Below, piece after piece: positions 34,690-44,479 of a stretch of DNA of 64,000 bases. The DNA is from Chachezhania antarctica. Its GTDB lineage: Bacteria; Pseudomonadota; Alphaproteobacteria; Rhodobacterales; Rhodobacteraceae. Numbering within the stretch: the first letter of the stretch is position 1; every line of letters starts with the position of its first letter. The DNA is taken from NCBI RefSeq assembly GCF_003646465.1, contig NZ_QZEX01000002.1:434001-498000 (forward strand), given 5' to 3'. The position numbers and the translations under genes are program-made. The notes below the pieces were generated by a model that was not told the origin of the DNA, made no database searches, and was given only the letters and a program-made list of their open reading frames with translations.

Positions 34690-35021
34690 CAGATCAGCGC
34701 TCCGCCACCAAAGCTGAAGAAGCTCAGGAAGAAGGACGAGGCCGCAAAGGCGATGGAAATCCCGAAGACGATCTGGATCAGCCGCCGGAAGCCACCGCCG
34801 GTATCGCCGAAGGCCAGCGTCAGACCGGTGACGATGATGATGATCACCGCCACGATCTTGGCCACCGGCCCCTCGACGGAGTCGAGGATGGATTGCAGCG
34901 GCGCTTCCCAGGGCATGGAAGAACCGGAAGCATGAGCGGCCGGGGCGATGATCAGGCTGACATAGGTGGCGGTGGCCGCGGTGGCGACGTGGCGGCGAAT
35001 GCGCAGGGCGTGACGGATCAT
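34689..35021 (-). CDS. trbC: TrbC (VirB2-like) prepilin
   Basis: A 110-residue pilin precursor. A signal region ends near AHA (about 31) and two hydrophobic helices follow (AKIVAVIIIIVTGLTLAFG and IQIVFGISIAFAASSFFLSF). TrbC pilins are processed, and often cyclised, by TraF; a traF gene is present at 54715. It overlaps trbB by 4 bp. Confidence 0.92.
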   Translation of the reverse strand: MIRHALRIRRHVATAATATYVSLIIAPAAHASGSSMPWEAPLQSILDSVEGPVAKIVAVIIIIVTGLTLAFGDTGGGFRRLIQIVFGISIAFAASSFFLSFFSFGGGALI

Positions 35022-36013
35022 TCGAGGTCTCCTGGTTCGTGAGTGGTGGGTTCTGAAATGACAGGTGAAATCCGGTAGTCGCCGTCCGGCCCGAGGCCCT
35101 CGACGCGGGCAAGTTCGACCAGACGGCGTGCGGAGCCGCGCCCGGCCAGGACGGCTACGAGATCAATGGTCTCCGCGATCATGGCCCGCGGCACGGTAAC
35201 GACGGCTTCCTGGATGAGCTGTTCGAGACGGCGCAACGCGCCGATCCCGGTACCGGCATGGATGGTGCCGATGCCGCCGGGATGGCCGGTGCCCCAGGCT
35301 TTGAGCAGGTCGAGCGCCTCGGCGCCACGCACCTCACCGATCGGAATACGATCGGGGCGCAGACGCAGCGAAGACCGAACCAGATCGGACAGGCTTGCAA
35401 CGCCGTCCTTGGTGCGCATCGCCACGAGGTTCGGCGCGGCGCATTGCAGTTCTCGGGTGTCTTCGATGATCACGACGCGATCGGAGGTCTTGGCCACCTC
35501 GGCGAGCAGCGCATTGGTCAGCGTGGTCTTGCCGGTCGAGGTGCCCCCCGCCACCAGGATATTGGCACGTGCCGCAACCGCCTGCCGCAGCGCCTCGGCC
35601 TGCGCAGGGGTCATGATCCCGGCGGCGGAGTAATCGTCGAGCGTGAAGACGGCTACGGCTGGCTTACGGATGGCAAAGGCCGGGGCTGAGACCACGGGAG
35701 GCAGCAGCCCCTCGAAGCGCTCGCCGGTTTCCGGGAGCTCCGCAGAGACGCGTGGGGACAGGCCATGAACTTCGACGCCGACATGGTGCGCGACCAGTCG
35801 TACGATGCGCTCACCATCGGCTGCGCTGAGCGTCTTGCCGCTGTCGGCCAGCCCCTCGGAAAGTCGGTCGACCCAGAGCCGCCCATCGGGGTTGAGCATC
35901 ACCTCGACGGTCATGGGGTCGTCCAGAAACCCGGCGATCGCCGGCCCGAGCGCGGTGCGCAGCATCCGCGCGCCTCTCCGGATCGCCTCTGGTCTCTGAT
36001 CGGTCTTCGCCAT
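35018..36013 (-). CDS. trbB: TrbB (VirB11-like) conjugation ATPase
   Basis: A 331-residue hexameric traffic ATPase. Walker A GGTSTGKT is at 156-163, the Asp box ([12 protein letters not shown]) follows, and the conserved [24 protein letters not shown] is split here as it runs over 20 residues. It begins the mating-pair operon. In related elements a copG-like gene and traG lie directly upstream; here 13 kb of plus-strand cargo separates them. Confidence 0.95.
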   Translation of the reverse strand: MAKTDQRPEAIRRGARMLRTALGPAIAGFLDDPMTVEVMLNPDGRLWVDRLSEGLADSGKTLSAADGERIVRLVAHHVGVEVHGLSPRVSAELPETGERFEGLLPPVVSAPAFAIRKPAVAVFTLDDYSAAGIMTPAQAEALRQAVAARANILVAGGTSTGKTTLTNALLAEVAKTSDRVVIIEDTRELQCAAPNLVAMRTKDGVASLSDLVRSSLRLRPDRIPIGEVRGAEALDLLKAWGTGHPGGIGTIHAGTGIGALRRLEQLIQEAVVTVPRAMIAETIDLVAVLAGRGSARRLVELARVEGLGPDGDYRISPVISEPTTHEPGDLE

Positions 36014-36589
36014 GCCGGCCCCGCTCTTTTGCAGGCGCCTCCAACAGGCCGCCCTGGATCGGGGTCGATTAAGAAAGCCGTAAATGCCTACGGCTCAACA
36101 GGTTTCCGAGGGGCGTCGTAGCGTGGCGTGCAATGACAGGAAAACGGCGGAATGATCCCCAGTTTCATTCCGTGAGGAAGGCATCGTGGCAACCGTCATG
36201 AGAACATGGTGAATTCGGGCGGGAAGCAGCCTGATGGCAGTGCGGCATGGCGAGCGCAACAACTCTGGCGAACCAGACGTTCATGCAGGTCGCCGCGACC
36301 ACCGTGGGCGAGTATTCCGTGTCGAGCGGAGATCGGCCTGACGGCAATGCAGCATCCCCTACTTCTCCGGCCTCCATCGCCGCAAGTGCCTGGCAATTTA
36401 CGAGCGCGCCGCGACCAGCCACCTGTCATCCTCGGACGTCGTCGAACTCGAAAGCCTGGGCGGGTTGATCCGCACGCTTCAAAATCTCAAGATTCGCTTG
36501 TTTTTCGACCTACTGAGGTCGTAGTACTCAATGTGTGTCTGTCATCAGCAATGCACGATTTGGCCACTCTGCCAGATTGGATTTCATCA
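36014..36589. other. 576-bp gap at the left border of the defence cargo
   Basis: No full gene is convincing. The gap holds an 8-bp perfect inverted repeat (CGGAATGA / TCATTCCG, 36148-36172) and a 60-codon open stretch without start (36342-36524) described separately. The DNA changes here from minus-strand backbone to plus-strand cargo, so a promoter for both trbB and the HNH gene is expected in it, though I cannot place one. Confidence 0.5.
36342..36524 (+). pseudogene. Possible C-terminal gene fragment
   Basis: A 60-codon frame between two stops without a start codon reads like protein (segments YFSGLHRRKCLAIYERAAT and LGGLIRTLQNLKIRLFFDLL). It may be the tail of a gene cut when the cargo entered. 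No family is recognised, and chance coding cannot be ruled out. Confidence 0.3.
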
Positions 36590-37873
36590 ATGAGCGCCAC
36601 CTTCAACAATCTGCTTTTGGAACGTGGTATTGCTCCAGAGGAGGTCGCGCTTCTTCGCCATCACACTCCCAAACGCGGCGCTTCCGCGGCGAGCATCGCA
36701 GATCTTTGGCGCGACGACCCGGAGGGTTTCATCCTCTACCAAGACACCCAAGAGAAGAACCGCCCTATCTTGCGCAAGCGAAGGATATGGGCCTCGTTCG
36801 TCTCACCGAATCCGGGCGATACACTCTTCGTCGGGCTATTCGATGCGAAGTATTTGAATACGGGAGTGGCCGATTGGACCTGTCCGTATCGCGGGGACTG
36901 GCCCGGTGAAGGAAAGCCCGTCGACCGCTTTTCCACGCACCTCCGGAGCGAACTGTCCGAGCAGATTGGGAAGCTCCGCGTTGACTGGCCGGATTCCAAT
37001 GTCCGAACCTGGAAACGCAAAGCTGAGGGGCTGAGCCTCCCGGTGGTGCCATCGACGCTCGTGCGGCAGAATGGACTTCCTATTCATGATGCGGACCTTG
37101 TCGATGCGCTGGAGACGTTGGGTTTCGAACAGCGTAATCGCACCGGCAAGGTAGTGCAGATGCGACGCGGCGATTTCATTATTTACGTGAAGCGGGAAAC
37201 TGCTATTCGGCCCCTGGTCGTTCACCCAGGCTTCCTCGACGTGGCGGATAGCCTTCGGGCTCTAGGCGTCGATACCGTCGAGCCACCTCGGAGCTACGTG
37301 AACGCGCATCTTCGGGAATTCCCGGAATACATCGCGCCACATCGCACGACCGTCGGCCGTCACGGGTTTGCTCTCGGCGTCTCCGATAGGAATCTGGCTG
37401 CTACGATCGCGTTGTTGGAGCGCGCAAGTCGCCTGGAGACTGACGACGGCCCAGTCAGGGTGGTGGCGCCTCCCGAGGACCCGCTCACTGAAAAGGAGCG
37501 CTTGCAAGCCGCGAGGATCGGTCAAGGCGACTTTCGGAACGCCCTCGTCGTCGCTTGGGGCGGGACGTGTCCGCTGGCTGGCGTTGATCACCTTCCGCTT
37601 TTGCGTGCCTCCCACATCAAGCCGTGGCGAAGCTCCACGAACACTGAGCGGCTCGACCCCTTCAACGGACTCTTGCTCGCAGTGCATGTCGATGCCTTGT
37701 TCGATCGAGGTCTCATTTCCTTCGAGGACAACGGAACGCTGCTCGTCTCCAACACGCTGAGCCAGGATAATCTCGACCGATTGGGTATCGTCCGAGGCGC
37801 GATGATCTCCGGACTCGACGCACGCCATGGGGCGTACCTTGCGCATCATCGCGCCCACTGTTTCGTCCCATAG
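36590..37873 (+). CDS. HNH endonuclease, first gene of a four-gene operon
   Basis: A 427-residue protein. The C-terminal part is an HNH_2-type nuclease: GTCPLAGVDHLPLLRASHIK then PW, followed by LDPFNGLLLAVHVDALFDRG with the catalytic His and Asn region. The N-terminal 280 residues are not recognised; a target-recognition domain is plausible. The ATG at 36590 (MSATFNNLL) is preferred; 36551 is the alternative and neither has a strong ribosome site. The next gene starts 12 bp downstream and three more are coupled, so it probably acts with them. Confidence 0.75.
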   Translation: MSATFNNLLLERGIAPEEVALLRHHTPKRGASAASIADLWRDDPEGFILYQDTQEKNRPILRKRRIWASFVSPNPGDTLFVGLFDAKYLNTGVADWTCPYRGDWPGEGKPVDRFSTHLRSELSEQIGKLRVDWPDSNVRTWKRKAEGLSLPVVPSTLVRQNGLPIHDADLVDALETLGFEQRNRTGKVVQMRRGDFIIYVKRETAIRPLVVHPGFLDVADSLRALGVDTVEPPRSYVNAHLREFPEYIAPHRTTVGRHGFALGVSDRNLAATIALLERASRLETDDGPVRVVAPPEDPLTEKERLQAARIGQGDFRNALVVAWGGTCPLAGVDHLPLLRASHIKPWRSSTNTERLDPFNGLLLAVHVDALFDRGLISFEDNGTLLVSNTLSQDNLDRLGIVRGAMISGLDARHGAYLAHHRAHCFVP

Positions 37874-37885
37874 CGCGGCTCCTTA

Positions 37886-38467
37886 ATGAGCACGTTTTCC
37901 CACATCACATTGGAGGGCCGTGACGAACCCCTGACCCTGGCCTGGCCGGCGACGGGCAACGCCGCAGCATTCCTGCATTTCGACCGCGCGGACGCCTGGA
38001 GGGCCTTCATCGCTGGGCTGGGGATAGACCGGCGAATCCCAGAGATTATCCAGCGAAAATTCGTCCGGGCGCAGACGCTCTACTTGTTGGGCTGGATCGA
38101 CTTCAGCCTGATCAAGGCCGGCGAGCTGGCCACACTGATTGCGCTCGAACGGGCCGTGATGGACCGCCACGGCGGGGAGCTCTTGAAGAGAAAACGCGGC
38201 TTCGCTGCACGCCTCAAGCATATGGTGACAGCCGATGGGCTGACCGGCAGGGACATACCTACGGTCGAGCGCTGCGGTGGGACAGCGATCGGGCAGCTCG
38301 CCGGCGACGTTCACCCAACCCTTGCCGAGCGGCGGAACACACTCGCCTACGGCGACCCGTTCGACGGCCTCCCGACCGGCAGCCTCCTTGAGCTCGTCCG
38401 CGACCTGATCAACTACGCTTATCGCGATTGCATCGCCGAGGCAGCTTCGTTGGGAGCGCCAACATGA
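37886..38467 (+). CDS. Unknown helical protein with HEPN-like tail (RNTLAYG)
   Basis: A 193-residue soluble protein, largely helical. Near its end it has ERRNTLAYGDPF, which resembles the RNxxxHG turn of HEPN domains but with Tyr in place of the catalytic His. It begins 12 bp after the HNH gene and overlaps the next gene by ATGA. No family is recognised. A degenerate, RNA-binding or antitoxin-like HEPN role is an inference. Confidence 0.6.
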   Translation: MSTFSHITLEGRDEPLTLAWPATGNAAAFLHFDRADAWRAFIAGLGIDRRIPEIIQRKFVRAQTLYLLGWIDFSLIKAGELATLIALERAVMDRHGGELLKRKRGFAARLKHMVTADGLTGRDIPTVERCGGTAIGQLAGDVHPTLAERRNTLAYGDPFDGLPTGSLLELVRDLINYAYRDCIAEAASLGAPT

Positions 38468-39198
38468 CCACGTTTCGCTGGAAGAACTGCTTCGCCGACG
38501 TCCTGACGAGCAAGCACGGCCTGACCATCCACTCCTACCTGGACGACGTGATGGTGCCGGCGCTCGAGACGCTCGACGCAAAGATCGCGGAACTGGGGGC
38601 GAGCGACTCGCCCGGTCATCAATTCGCTCAGGCCGACATGGAAGCGGTGAAGAGTGAGGCGATCTTGACCTTCGGCTTGTCGATCCAGTCGATCTGGGAA
38701 CGGCAGATTCGCAGCTATCTGCGCGGTTGCGCGAACGAACTACGCCCCGGCGAGCCCATCGCCGACAAGATCGACAAGGCCAACTGGAAAGATTTGCAAA
38801 AGTGGTTCCGAGGGTTGCGCGGTATAAATTTGGACGAGTTTCCGAGCTTCCCGCTCATCGATATCCTCCAGCACCTCGGCAATGCGTGCCGCCATGGTGA
38901 CGGGGACTCGGCGATAGAACTGCATCGGCGCCGACCCGACCTTTGGCCTGTGATGCCGCCCATGCCGCCCGGCTTTGGCGAGCCGCAGGCAGGGCCCGCG
39001 CCACCGCCTGCAGGCTCGATGGTGATCCCGGTCGCCACCCTGCGCGAGTTCGTCACCGCGATCGCCGCGTTCTGGCGGGATGCCGAATATATCTACAATG
39101 AGAGCATCGAGCGGAAGCACGAAAACCTCGAAGCCCATCTGGTCAAGCAGCGGGCGGAGCGCAGCTGGTTTCCACAGGCGCGCAGCGAGGCCGGCTGA
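38464..39198 (+). CDS. Unknown helical protein with HEPN-like signature (NACRHGDG)
   Basis: A 244-residue protein. Helices in the first half (IQSIWERQIRSYLRG) lead to LQHLGNACRHGDG, again like the end of a HEPN domain, with the catalytic Arg position occupied by Gly. A proline-rich linker (MPPMPPGF, APPPAG) and a C-terminal helix follow. The start ATG 38464 overlaps the previous stop, and its own stop overlaps the next start (TGATG). No family is recognised. Confidence 0.6.
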   Translation: MTTFRWKNCFADVLTSKHGLTIHSYLDDVMVPALETLDAKIAELGASDSPGHQFAQADMEAVKSEAILTFGLSIQSIWERQIRSYLRGCANELRPGEPIADKIDKANWKDLQKWFRGLRGINLDEFPSFPLIDILQHLGNACRHGDGDSAIELHRRRPDLWPVMPPMPPGFGEPQAGPAPPPAGSMVIPVATLREFVTAIAAFWRDAEYIYNESIERKHENLEAHLVKQRAERSWFPQARSEAG

Positions 39199-40508
39199 TG
39201 GGCGCGAACGCCGCCATGATCGCCGTGGTCGAGGATCTCTGGCGCATCCCTCGGCCAGGCCCCAAGAACCTCCTGAGAGCGCCGCGCTTCAACGCTCTGA
39301 GCGAGCTCTGCGCGGCGGAGTATGGCATCGACAAGCCCGTGTTCGCGCTCAGCACCGCTCTGCGATCGCTTGGGCTCCCGTGCCATCTGCCGGCAGGGAA
39401 GACTCATCTGGCGCTCGATCCTGTCGTTGCGGCGAACGCTCTCGATGAGGCTTGCCGCCGCAAGACGTCGGTGCGCCGTCACTTATGCCCGCTCGATCTC
39501 GCCGACGATCTCCCGGTCATGACGTTTGGGCGGTCGCGGGTTGCGCAATTCAGTGCCGACGAGTTGGCCGCTCTTTTCGATGCCCCACGGATTGAGCGGA
39601 CCATGCCCAACGAGCCGCTCGACGCTCGGCGGCTTGCGCAATTTCAGTGGTTGGTCGTCGAGGAGGAGATTGCCCTCGATCCTCAACCGGAGAAGCGCGC
39701 GTCGCCGTGGCTGTATATGGCGATGAACCGCGACTTCGGGGAGATCGACCCGCACCTTGGGCAATTTCCGCCGGCAGTTGAGGCTGCGCTCTTCTACTTG
39801 ATCCTCGCCCCGTGGGAGGACTGGTCGACTATGCAGGAGGTCGACTGGCGCGGCTTCCGGCTGCCCTGGATTCACACGGTGGACGAGGACCTGTTCATCC
39901 GGCCGGCGACCCCACCGAGCGCGGACAGCCTCACGCTCGAACCATGGATTGTCGATGACGACGGCGAAGAGATCGAACTTGAGCGGGCGACTGAGCTTCC
40001 ACTGAGCGACGATGCCAAGCGGGGGCTCGCGTTGATGACCGATCAGGCTTGGCGCGTCGTTGAGGCTGCCCGCGCGACCCCCCTATTCGAGACGCCGATC
40101 GTGCACTTTCTAGTGCGGGCCTTCCTGTCGGACGGCATCGATGAGGTCATGGCCCACATGACCGCGATCGAAGCGGCGGTTGGTCTGGAGATGGATCACA
40201 AGGCGTTTATGCGACCGAGGCCGGACCAGCATAAGGGCATGAAGGCGACAGACCGGGTTGCAGCTCGCATCGGCGCGCTCCTCAACGATCGGTCAAGCGT
40301 GCAGGCTTACAAGGACCTGTTCGAGCTGCGCAGTCAGTTCATCCATGGTCGGGCCGATCTGCAGAAAATATCGACCCAACAGCGTGTGCTGGCGAGAAGC
40401 CTAGCCCGCAGAGTCGCCGCCGGGACCGTGGACGTGGCATTGCAAGGTCCGCGCCCGCGCGTCGAAGTTCTGTCGGAGCTGCTCGATCAGGGTGCGCCGC
40501 TTTTATAA
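39198..40508 (+). CDS. Large HEPN-like protein with intact R-x4-H motif
   Basis: A 436-residue protein ending the four-gene operon. The C-terminal third carries YKDLFELRSQFIHGRADL, with R-x4-H intact as in RNase-active (Apea-like) HEPN domains. The N-terminal 300 residues are unfamiliar. Because the two preceding proteins carry broken versions of the same signature, this one is the likely catalytic HEPN member. Translational coupling (TGATG) suggests a fixed complex. Confidence 0.65.
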   Translation: MGANAAMIAVVEDLWRIPRPGPKNLLRAPRFNALSELCAAEYGIDKPVFALSTALRSLGLPCHLPAGKTHLALDPVVAANALDEACRRKTSVRRHLCPLDLADDLPVMTFGRSRVAQFSADELAALFDAPRIERTMPNEPLDARRLAQFQWLVVEEEIALDPQPEKRASPWLYMAMNRDFGEIDPHLGQFPPAVEAALFYLILAPWEDWSTMQEVDWRGFRLPWIHTVDEDLFIRPATPPSADSLTLEPWIVDDDGEEIELERATELPLSDDAKRGLALMTDQAWRVVEAARATPLFETPIVHFLVRAFLSDGIDEVMAHMTAIEAAVGLEMDHKAFMRPRPDQHKGMKATDRVAARIGALLNDRSSVQAYKDLFELRSQFIHGRADLQKISTQQRVLARSLARRVAAGTVDVALQGPRPRVEVLSELLDQGAPLL

Positions 40509-40730
40509 GGGGATATTGAAAGGGGGAGGTATGGGCGGGAAGCTAACCTTCGCTGCTATAGCATGGTATGGGACGGCTTCCTGCAAAAGCAGACATTCGG
40601 CAGAGAAATTGGTACAGCAAGAGGGAGACTGTAACCGGGCTTCCGGAATCGCGTTATCTAAACCGGCATAGTCCAAAGCAGGTCGTTCGTATACTGAAGC
40701 TCTTAAGCATAAAGAAGCAGAAAAGGCGTA

Positions 40731-43700
40731 ATGGGTTTGACGGGTAGAAGAAATAATGTCGGGACGCTCTTCGATATAGATGAATCCTCGCCCGAGATCG
40801 ATATCGATTTTGATCGCAGGCTAGCTGTTTTTGGAGCGCAGTTTGGCGCTAGTATTGAGGCAATTGCGGAACCGGCCATTACTCGGCGACTTAGAATAAG
40901 ACCGTTTTCACAACGACATCTCGTCGGTGTCGTCGGCGAAGATCAGGACGGACACGAAATCCTGTTTCTTCCGCGTAAGACAACCTCATCTGTTCCGTTC
41001 GACAAAGTGTATGTGTGCCCCTCGGCAGTTGACGTCGAGACCTTCGTCAAGAGGGCATCTGATGCACCACTCACCCTTCTAGCGCCGTTGCCGCTGAACC
41101 CGAAAAAAGATGCTGACGAAATTGCGAAGCTTTGCAATGAGATCGCTTCCAGCTGGACTAATGGCGTTTCTTTCGCAAGCGAGCAAACGGATGGCGATCA
41201 GGTCATAAAACCAGGTTTCCGTTCACCTCAGATTGGCGCTCTACACGCTTTGCAAGCCCATTGGACTGTGTCCGCGAAGATCGCCACGGTCGTTATGCCG
41301 ACGGGAACCGGTAAGACGGAGACGATGATTGCAGCAGGTCTTCAAGAACGGGCAAATTGCATTCTGGTGATCGTGCCAAGCGACGCGCTCAGAACACAGA
41401 TTGCAAATGCGTTCGAGCAACTGGGTATACTGCCTAAAGCTGGCTTGATTGATGAAGGCGCGCAATACCCAGTGGTATCGTTGCTGCGCAAGCGACCAAC
41501 GAGTGTCGAGGAAGCACGTGGTCTGTTCGCCATCTCGAACGTCGTTATCACAACGATGTCTATCGCCGCTGGTGTGTCGTCAGAAATTCAAGCGGCAATG
41601 GCTGAGTGTACGTCGCATCTTTTCATCGATGAGGCTCACCACGTGGCTGCGAGAACCTGGCGCGAATTCAGGGAAGCGTTCGGTAAGGTCAAGATCGTTC
41701 AATTCACAGCAACGCCGTTTCGCAATGATGGAATGCGGGTCGATGGCAAGTTCATTTTTGTTTACCCGCTGGGACTGGCTCAAGCGGAGGGCTATTTCAG
41801 AAAAATCGACTATCAGCCCGTCGATGGGCTCGACCGCGACGATATCGACGAACAAATCATTGAGAAAGTCGGTGAAGCTCTCGAAGCGGACGAGGCGAAC
41901 GGATATCGCCACCTTGCGATGGCGCGGGGAAACAAGCGGACCCGAGCGGAAGAGTTGCATGAGAAGTATCGGCGTCGTTGGCCTCAATACAATCCAGTTC
42001 TTCTACACAGCGGTTTGAGCGCATCTGAGCAAGCTGATGCGATCACGAAATTACGAGCAGGCAAGCATCGCATCGTCGTTTGTGTCGATATGCTCGGTGA
42101 GGGTTTTGATCTGCCCGAGCTCAAGATAGCGGGATTGCATGATCCGAAGAAGTCAGAGGCCGTGACGCTGCAGTTCATTGGTCGTTTCACGCGCACTCGC
42201 GACGATCTGGGTGAGGCAACAGTTATCGCTGCGGTGACGCGAGATGAAGGAAGCCCCTTGGCAAGTTTGTTTGCTGAGGATGCGGATTGGAACAAGCTCA
42301 TCAATCAGATTGGTTCAAAAGCAACCGAGCGTGCCGTCCGACGCGAAGAGGTGTTCGAGGGCTTTGGGGGAATCGATGCAGAGATACCTTTGGAAACATT
42401 GCGCCCGACCTTGGGGACGATTGTCTACAAGACAACCCAATCGCCTTGGGACCCAATTGGTGGCATTGAAAGGTTCGACCACCGACAGCTGATCGTCGAC
42501 GGTCCACACATTAACCACCACGACGCGCTGGCAATCTTCATCACCGAACGCGCCGACCTACCGAAATGGAGCCGCTTCAAAGGCATCGCCGATGTTACCT
42601 ACGATCTCTTCATGGTGCATTGGGATCAAGAGGCCGGTCTGCTTTATGTCTCGGCTTCGCATGATGATCGCTTGGACGATTTGGCCAAGGCGCTATGCGG
42701 CGACGATGCAGAACGAATTCGGGGCGAAGATATCTTTCGGGCGCTCGATCCTTTGCGGCGTCCGGTGCTGAATACGTTAGGCTTGAGTGAAACGCGTCGC
42801 CGCAAGATTCGTTATTCGCAATATCAAGGCAGCGATATTGCTGATGAATTGCGAAGCCGAAGTGGGAACAGGACGCGCAGCAAGACAAACCTGATGGTTG
42901 TCGGCTTCACTGACGATGGCAGGGTGTCGCTCGGCTGTTCGCGAAAGGGAAAGATCTGGGCGCAAGAGCGTACCAATGATTTCGGACGCTGGATGGACTG
43001 GTGCCACGACCTTGGTCGTTCACTTCTCGATGAGACGATCTCGACGGCCGGCATCATTGATCGCCTCATTCAGCCCGAGCTTGTCTCGGAGGTTCCCCAA
43101 AAGTCTCCAGTCGCAGTCGATTGGTATGAGGGGATGTCTGTCCTTGATGAAGATAGTTGGGTTTTCACAATCAACGGTGAACGACACTCCATTTATGACT
43201 GCGAACTGGAGCTTTCGTCGCATGACGCACAGAACCGCATCGAGTTCTCGATAGTGGCAGGTACTGCGCGTGCAGAGTTTACGATGACGATCAACGACGA
43301 AGGCGTGCGGTACGCGTTGAAGGAAGGTCAATCTGCGTCAGCCGAAAAGAGTGCGACGCCTGTCCCGTTGTCACGCTGGTTTCATGAGTATCCCCCGACG
43401 ATCTACTTCGCCGACGGTGATTCCCTTGTGGCGGATGAACTCTTTCCACTTCCCGATACGGAAGTGCCGTACTTCCCAGATGACCATTTCGAGGTCTGGG
43501 ATTGGACCGGTGTGGATATCCGCGTTGAATCGCTCGGACTTGAGCGGCGGGCCGATAGTGTTCAAGCGAGGACAATCGAGCAGGTTCGCTCAGCTACGGG
43601 AAGCCACATCATATTTAATGATGATGGGACCGGTGAGGTCGCTGATGTCGTGGCTTTCGAGCAAGATGGCAATCACGTCACGGTGCGATTGTATCACTGC

Positions 43701-44063
43701 AAGTATTCGTCTTCGGATGCGCCTGGTGCGAGGGTCGGCGACCTCTACGAGGTGTGTGGTCAAGCCCAACGGTCAGTTCGAAGGTGCGAACGACCACAGA
43801 GGTTGATCGATCGGTTGCTTAGGCGTGAAGGTGATCGTCTGCGAGCTGGCAAGCCAAGTCGCTTCGAAGAAGGCGGAGTTGACGATTTGAAGGCCCTGCG
43901 CTCGCAGCGAAACCAGCTCGAATACCAATTCGAGATCTTTGTGGTCCAGCCAGGGTACTCGCTCGCGGCCAAGAATAGTACACATTCACAAGTCTTGGCC
44001 TCAACGGAGTCATTCGTTGTTGATACCTTCGCATCAAAATTTCGAATGATATGTAGCACATAG
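40731..44063 (+). CDS. SF2 DEAH helicase fused to a C-terminal nuclease-like domain
   Basis: A 1110-residue protein. Helicase motifs are clear: Walker A MPTGTGKT (189-196), DEAH (300-303), FTATPFRND, and motif VI QFIGRFTRTRDD (from 481). A middle region of about 450 residues is not recognised. Near the C-terminus a PD-(D/E)xK-like signature appears: D972 (GEVADVVAF) and H989-C-K991 (LYHCKYS). This looks like a restriction or defence helicase-nuclease that acts alone, as 222 bp precede it and no partner is coupled. It is AT-richer than the backbone. Confidence 0.75.
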   Translation: MGLTGRRNNVGTLFDIDESSPEIDIDFDRRLAVFGAQFGASIEAIAEPAITRRLRIRPFSQRHLVGVVGEDQDGHEILFLPRKTTSSVPFDKVYVCPSAVDVETFVKRASDAPLTLLAPLPLNPKKDADEIAKLCNEIASSWTNGVSFASEQTDGDQVIKPGFRSPQIGALHALQAHWTVSAKIATVVMPTGTGKTETMIAAGLQERANCILVIVPSDALRTQIANAFEQLGILPKAGLIDEGAQYPVVSLLRKRPTSVEEARGLFAISNVVITTMSIAAGVSSEIQAAMAECTSHLFIDEAHHVAARTWREFREAFGKVKIVQFTATPFRNDGMRVDGKFIFVYPLGLAQAEGYFRKIDYQPVDGLDRDDIDEQIIEKVGEALEADEANGYRHLAMARGNKRTRAEELHEKYRRRWPQYNPVLLHSGLSASEQADAITKLRAGKHRIVVCVDMLGEGFDLPELKIAGLHDPKKSEAVTLQFIGRFTRTRDDLGEATVIAAVTRDEGSPLASLFAEDADWNKLINQIGSKATERAVRREEVFEGFGGIDAEIPLETLRPTLGTIVYKTTQSPWDPIGGIERFDHRQLIVDGPHINHHDALAIFITERADLPKWSRFKGIADVTYDLFMVHWDQEAGLLYVSASHDDRLDDLAKALCGDDAERIRGEDIFRALDPLRRPVLNTLGLSETRRRKIRYSQYQGSDIADELRSRSGNRTRSKTNLMVVGFTDDGRVSLGCSRKGKIWAQERTNDFGRWMDWCHDLGRSLLDETISTAGIIDRLIQPELVSEVPQKSPVAVDWYEGMSVLDEDSWVFTINGERHSIYDCELELSSHDAQNRIEFSIVAGTARAEFTMTINDEGVRYALKEGQSASAEKSATPVPLSRWFHEYPPTIYFADGDSLVADELFPLPDTEVPYFPDDHFEVWDWTGVDIRVESLGLERRADSVQARTIEQVRSATGSHIIFNDDGTGEVADVVAFEQDGNHVTVRLYHCKYSSSDAPGARVGDLYEVCGQAQRSVRRCERPQRLIDRLLRREGDRLRAGKPSRFEEGGVDDLKALRSQRNQLEYQFEIFVVQPGYSLAAKNSTHSQVLASTESFVVDTFASKFRMICST

Positions 44064-44479
44064 AAGACGGCATGCCTCTGCGCACCGTTAGCGGAACGGG
44101 TAGATGATATGAGATGAAGTCGTTCGATGATTTACCCAAGCGCGATCGCAATCATGCGTTGGAAGACGAGGCTGTCGGCCTTCTTGCCTCAAAGTTAGGG
44201 AGCAAAGCGTCTACAAATCTAGGGGCATCTCAATTTGCGTATGCGAAATGGCACACGCGAACGGCAACCAGGCCGTCCAATCTGCCGGAGTGGAACATCT
44301 TCGGACACTGTCAGGACCGATTTTGACAGTGTGACTTGGAGATGTGAAGCTACCCGCGTCTTCAGAAACTATTTTTTTGCTGGTTCTACGCATGCCAATT
44401 ACCGACACTGGCATTCGACGTACTCGTTCTGTCCGGTCAGGAGCTGCTCCAGGACCCCGCACGCCGAAAGGAATTCAAT
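44064..44479. other. 416-bp gap between helicase and ATPase genes
   Basis: Contains one short frame (44114-44326, listed separately) and in the frame of the next gene an open stretch just before its GTG start (LPTLAFDVLVLSGQELL..) that reads like protein. The gap probably holds the remains of a shortened gene plus the promoter of the ATPase operon. Confidence 0.4.
44114..44326 (+). pseudogene. Truncated gene, start resembles DUF4365 proteins
   Basis: A 70-codon frame with a believable start (MKSFDDLPKRDRNHALEDEA) similar to the beginning of DUF4365-type nuclease-like proteins, but it loses any family likeness after about 30 residues and stops. It is best read as a broken remnant. The likeness is from memory and weak. 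Confidence 0.3.

Noticed and set aside
32920-34935. Plus-strand frame of 671 codons across trbE and trbD
   Set aside because: Shadow of trbE; no recognisable domain, and the minus-strand genes are certain.
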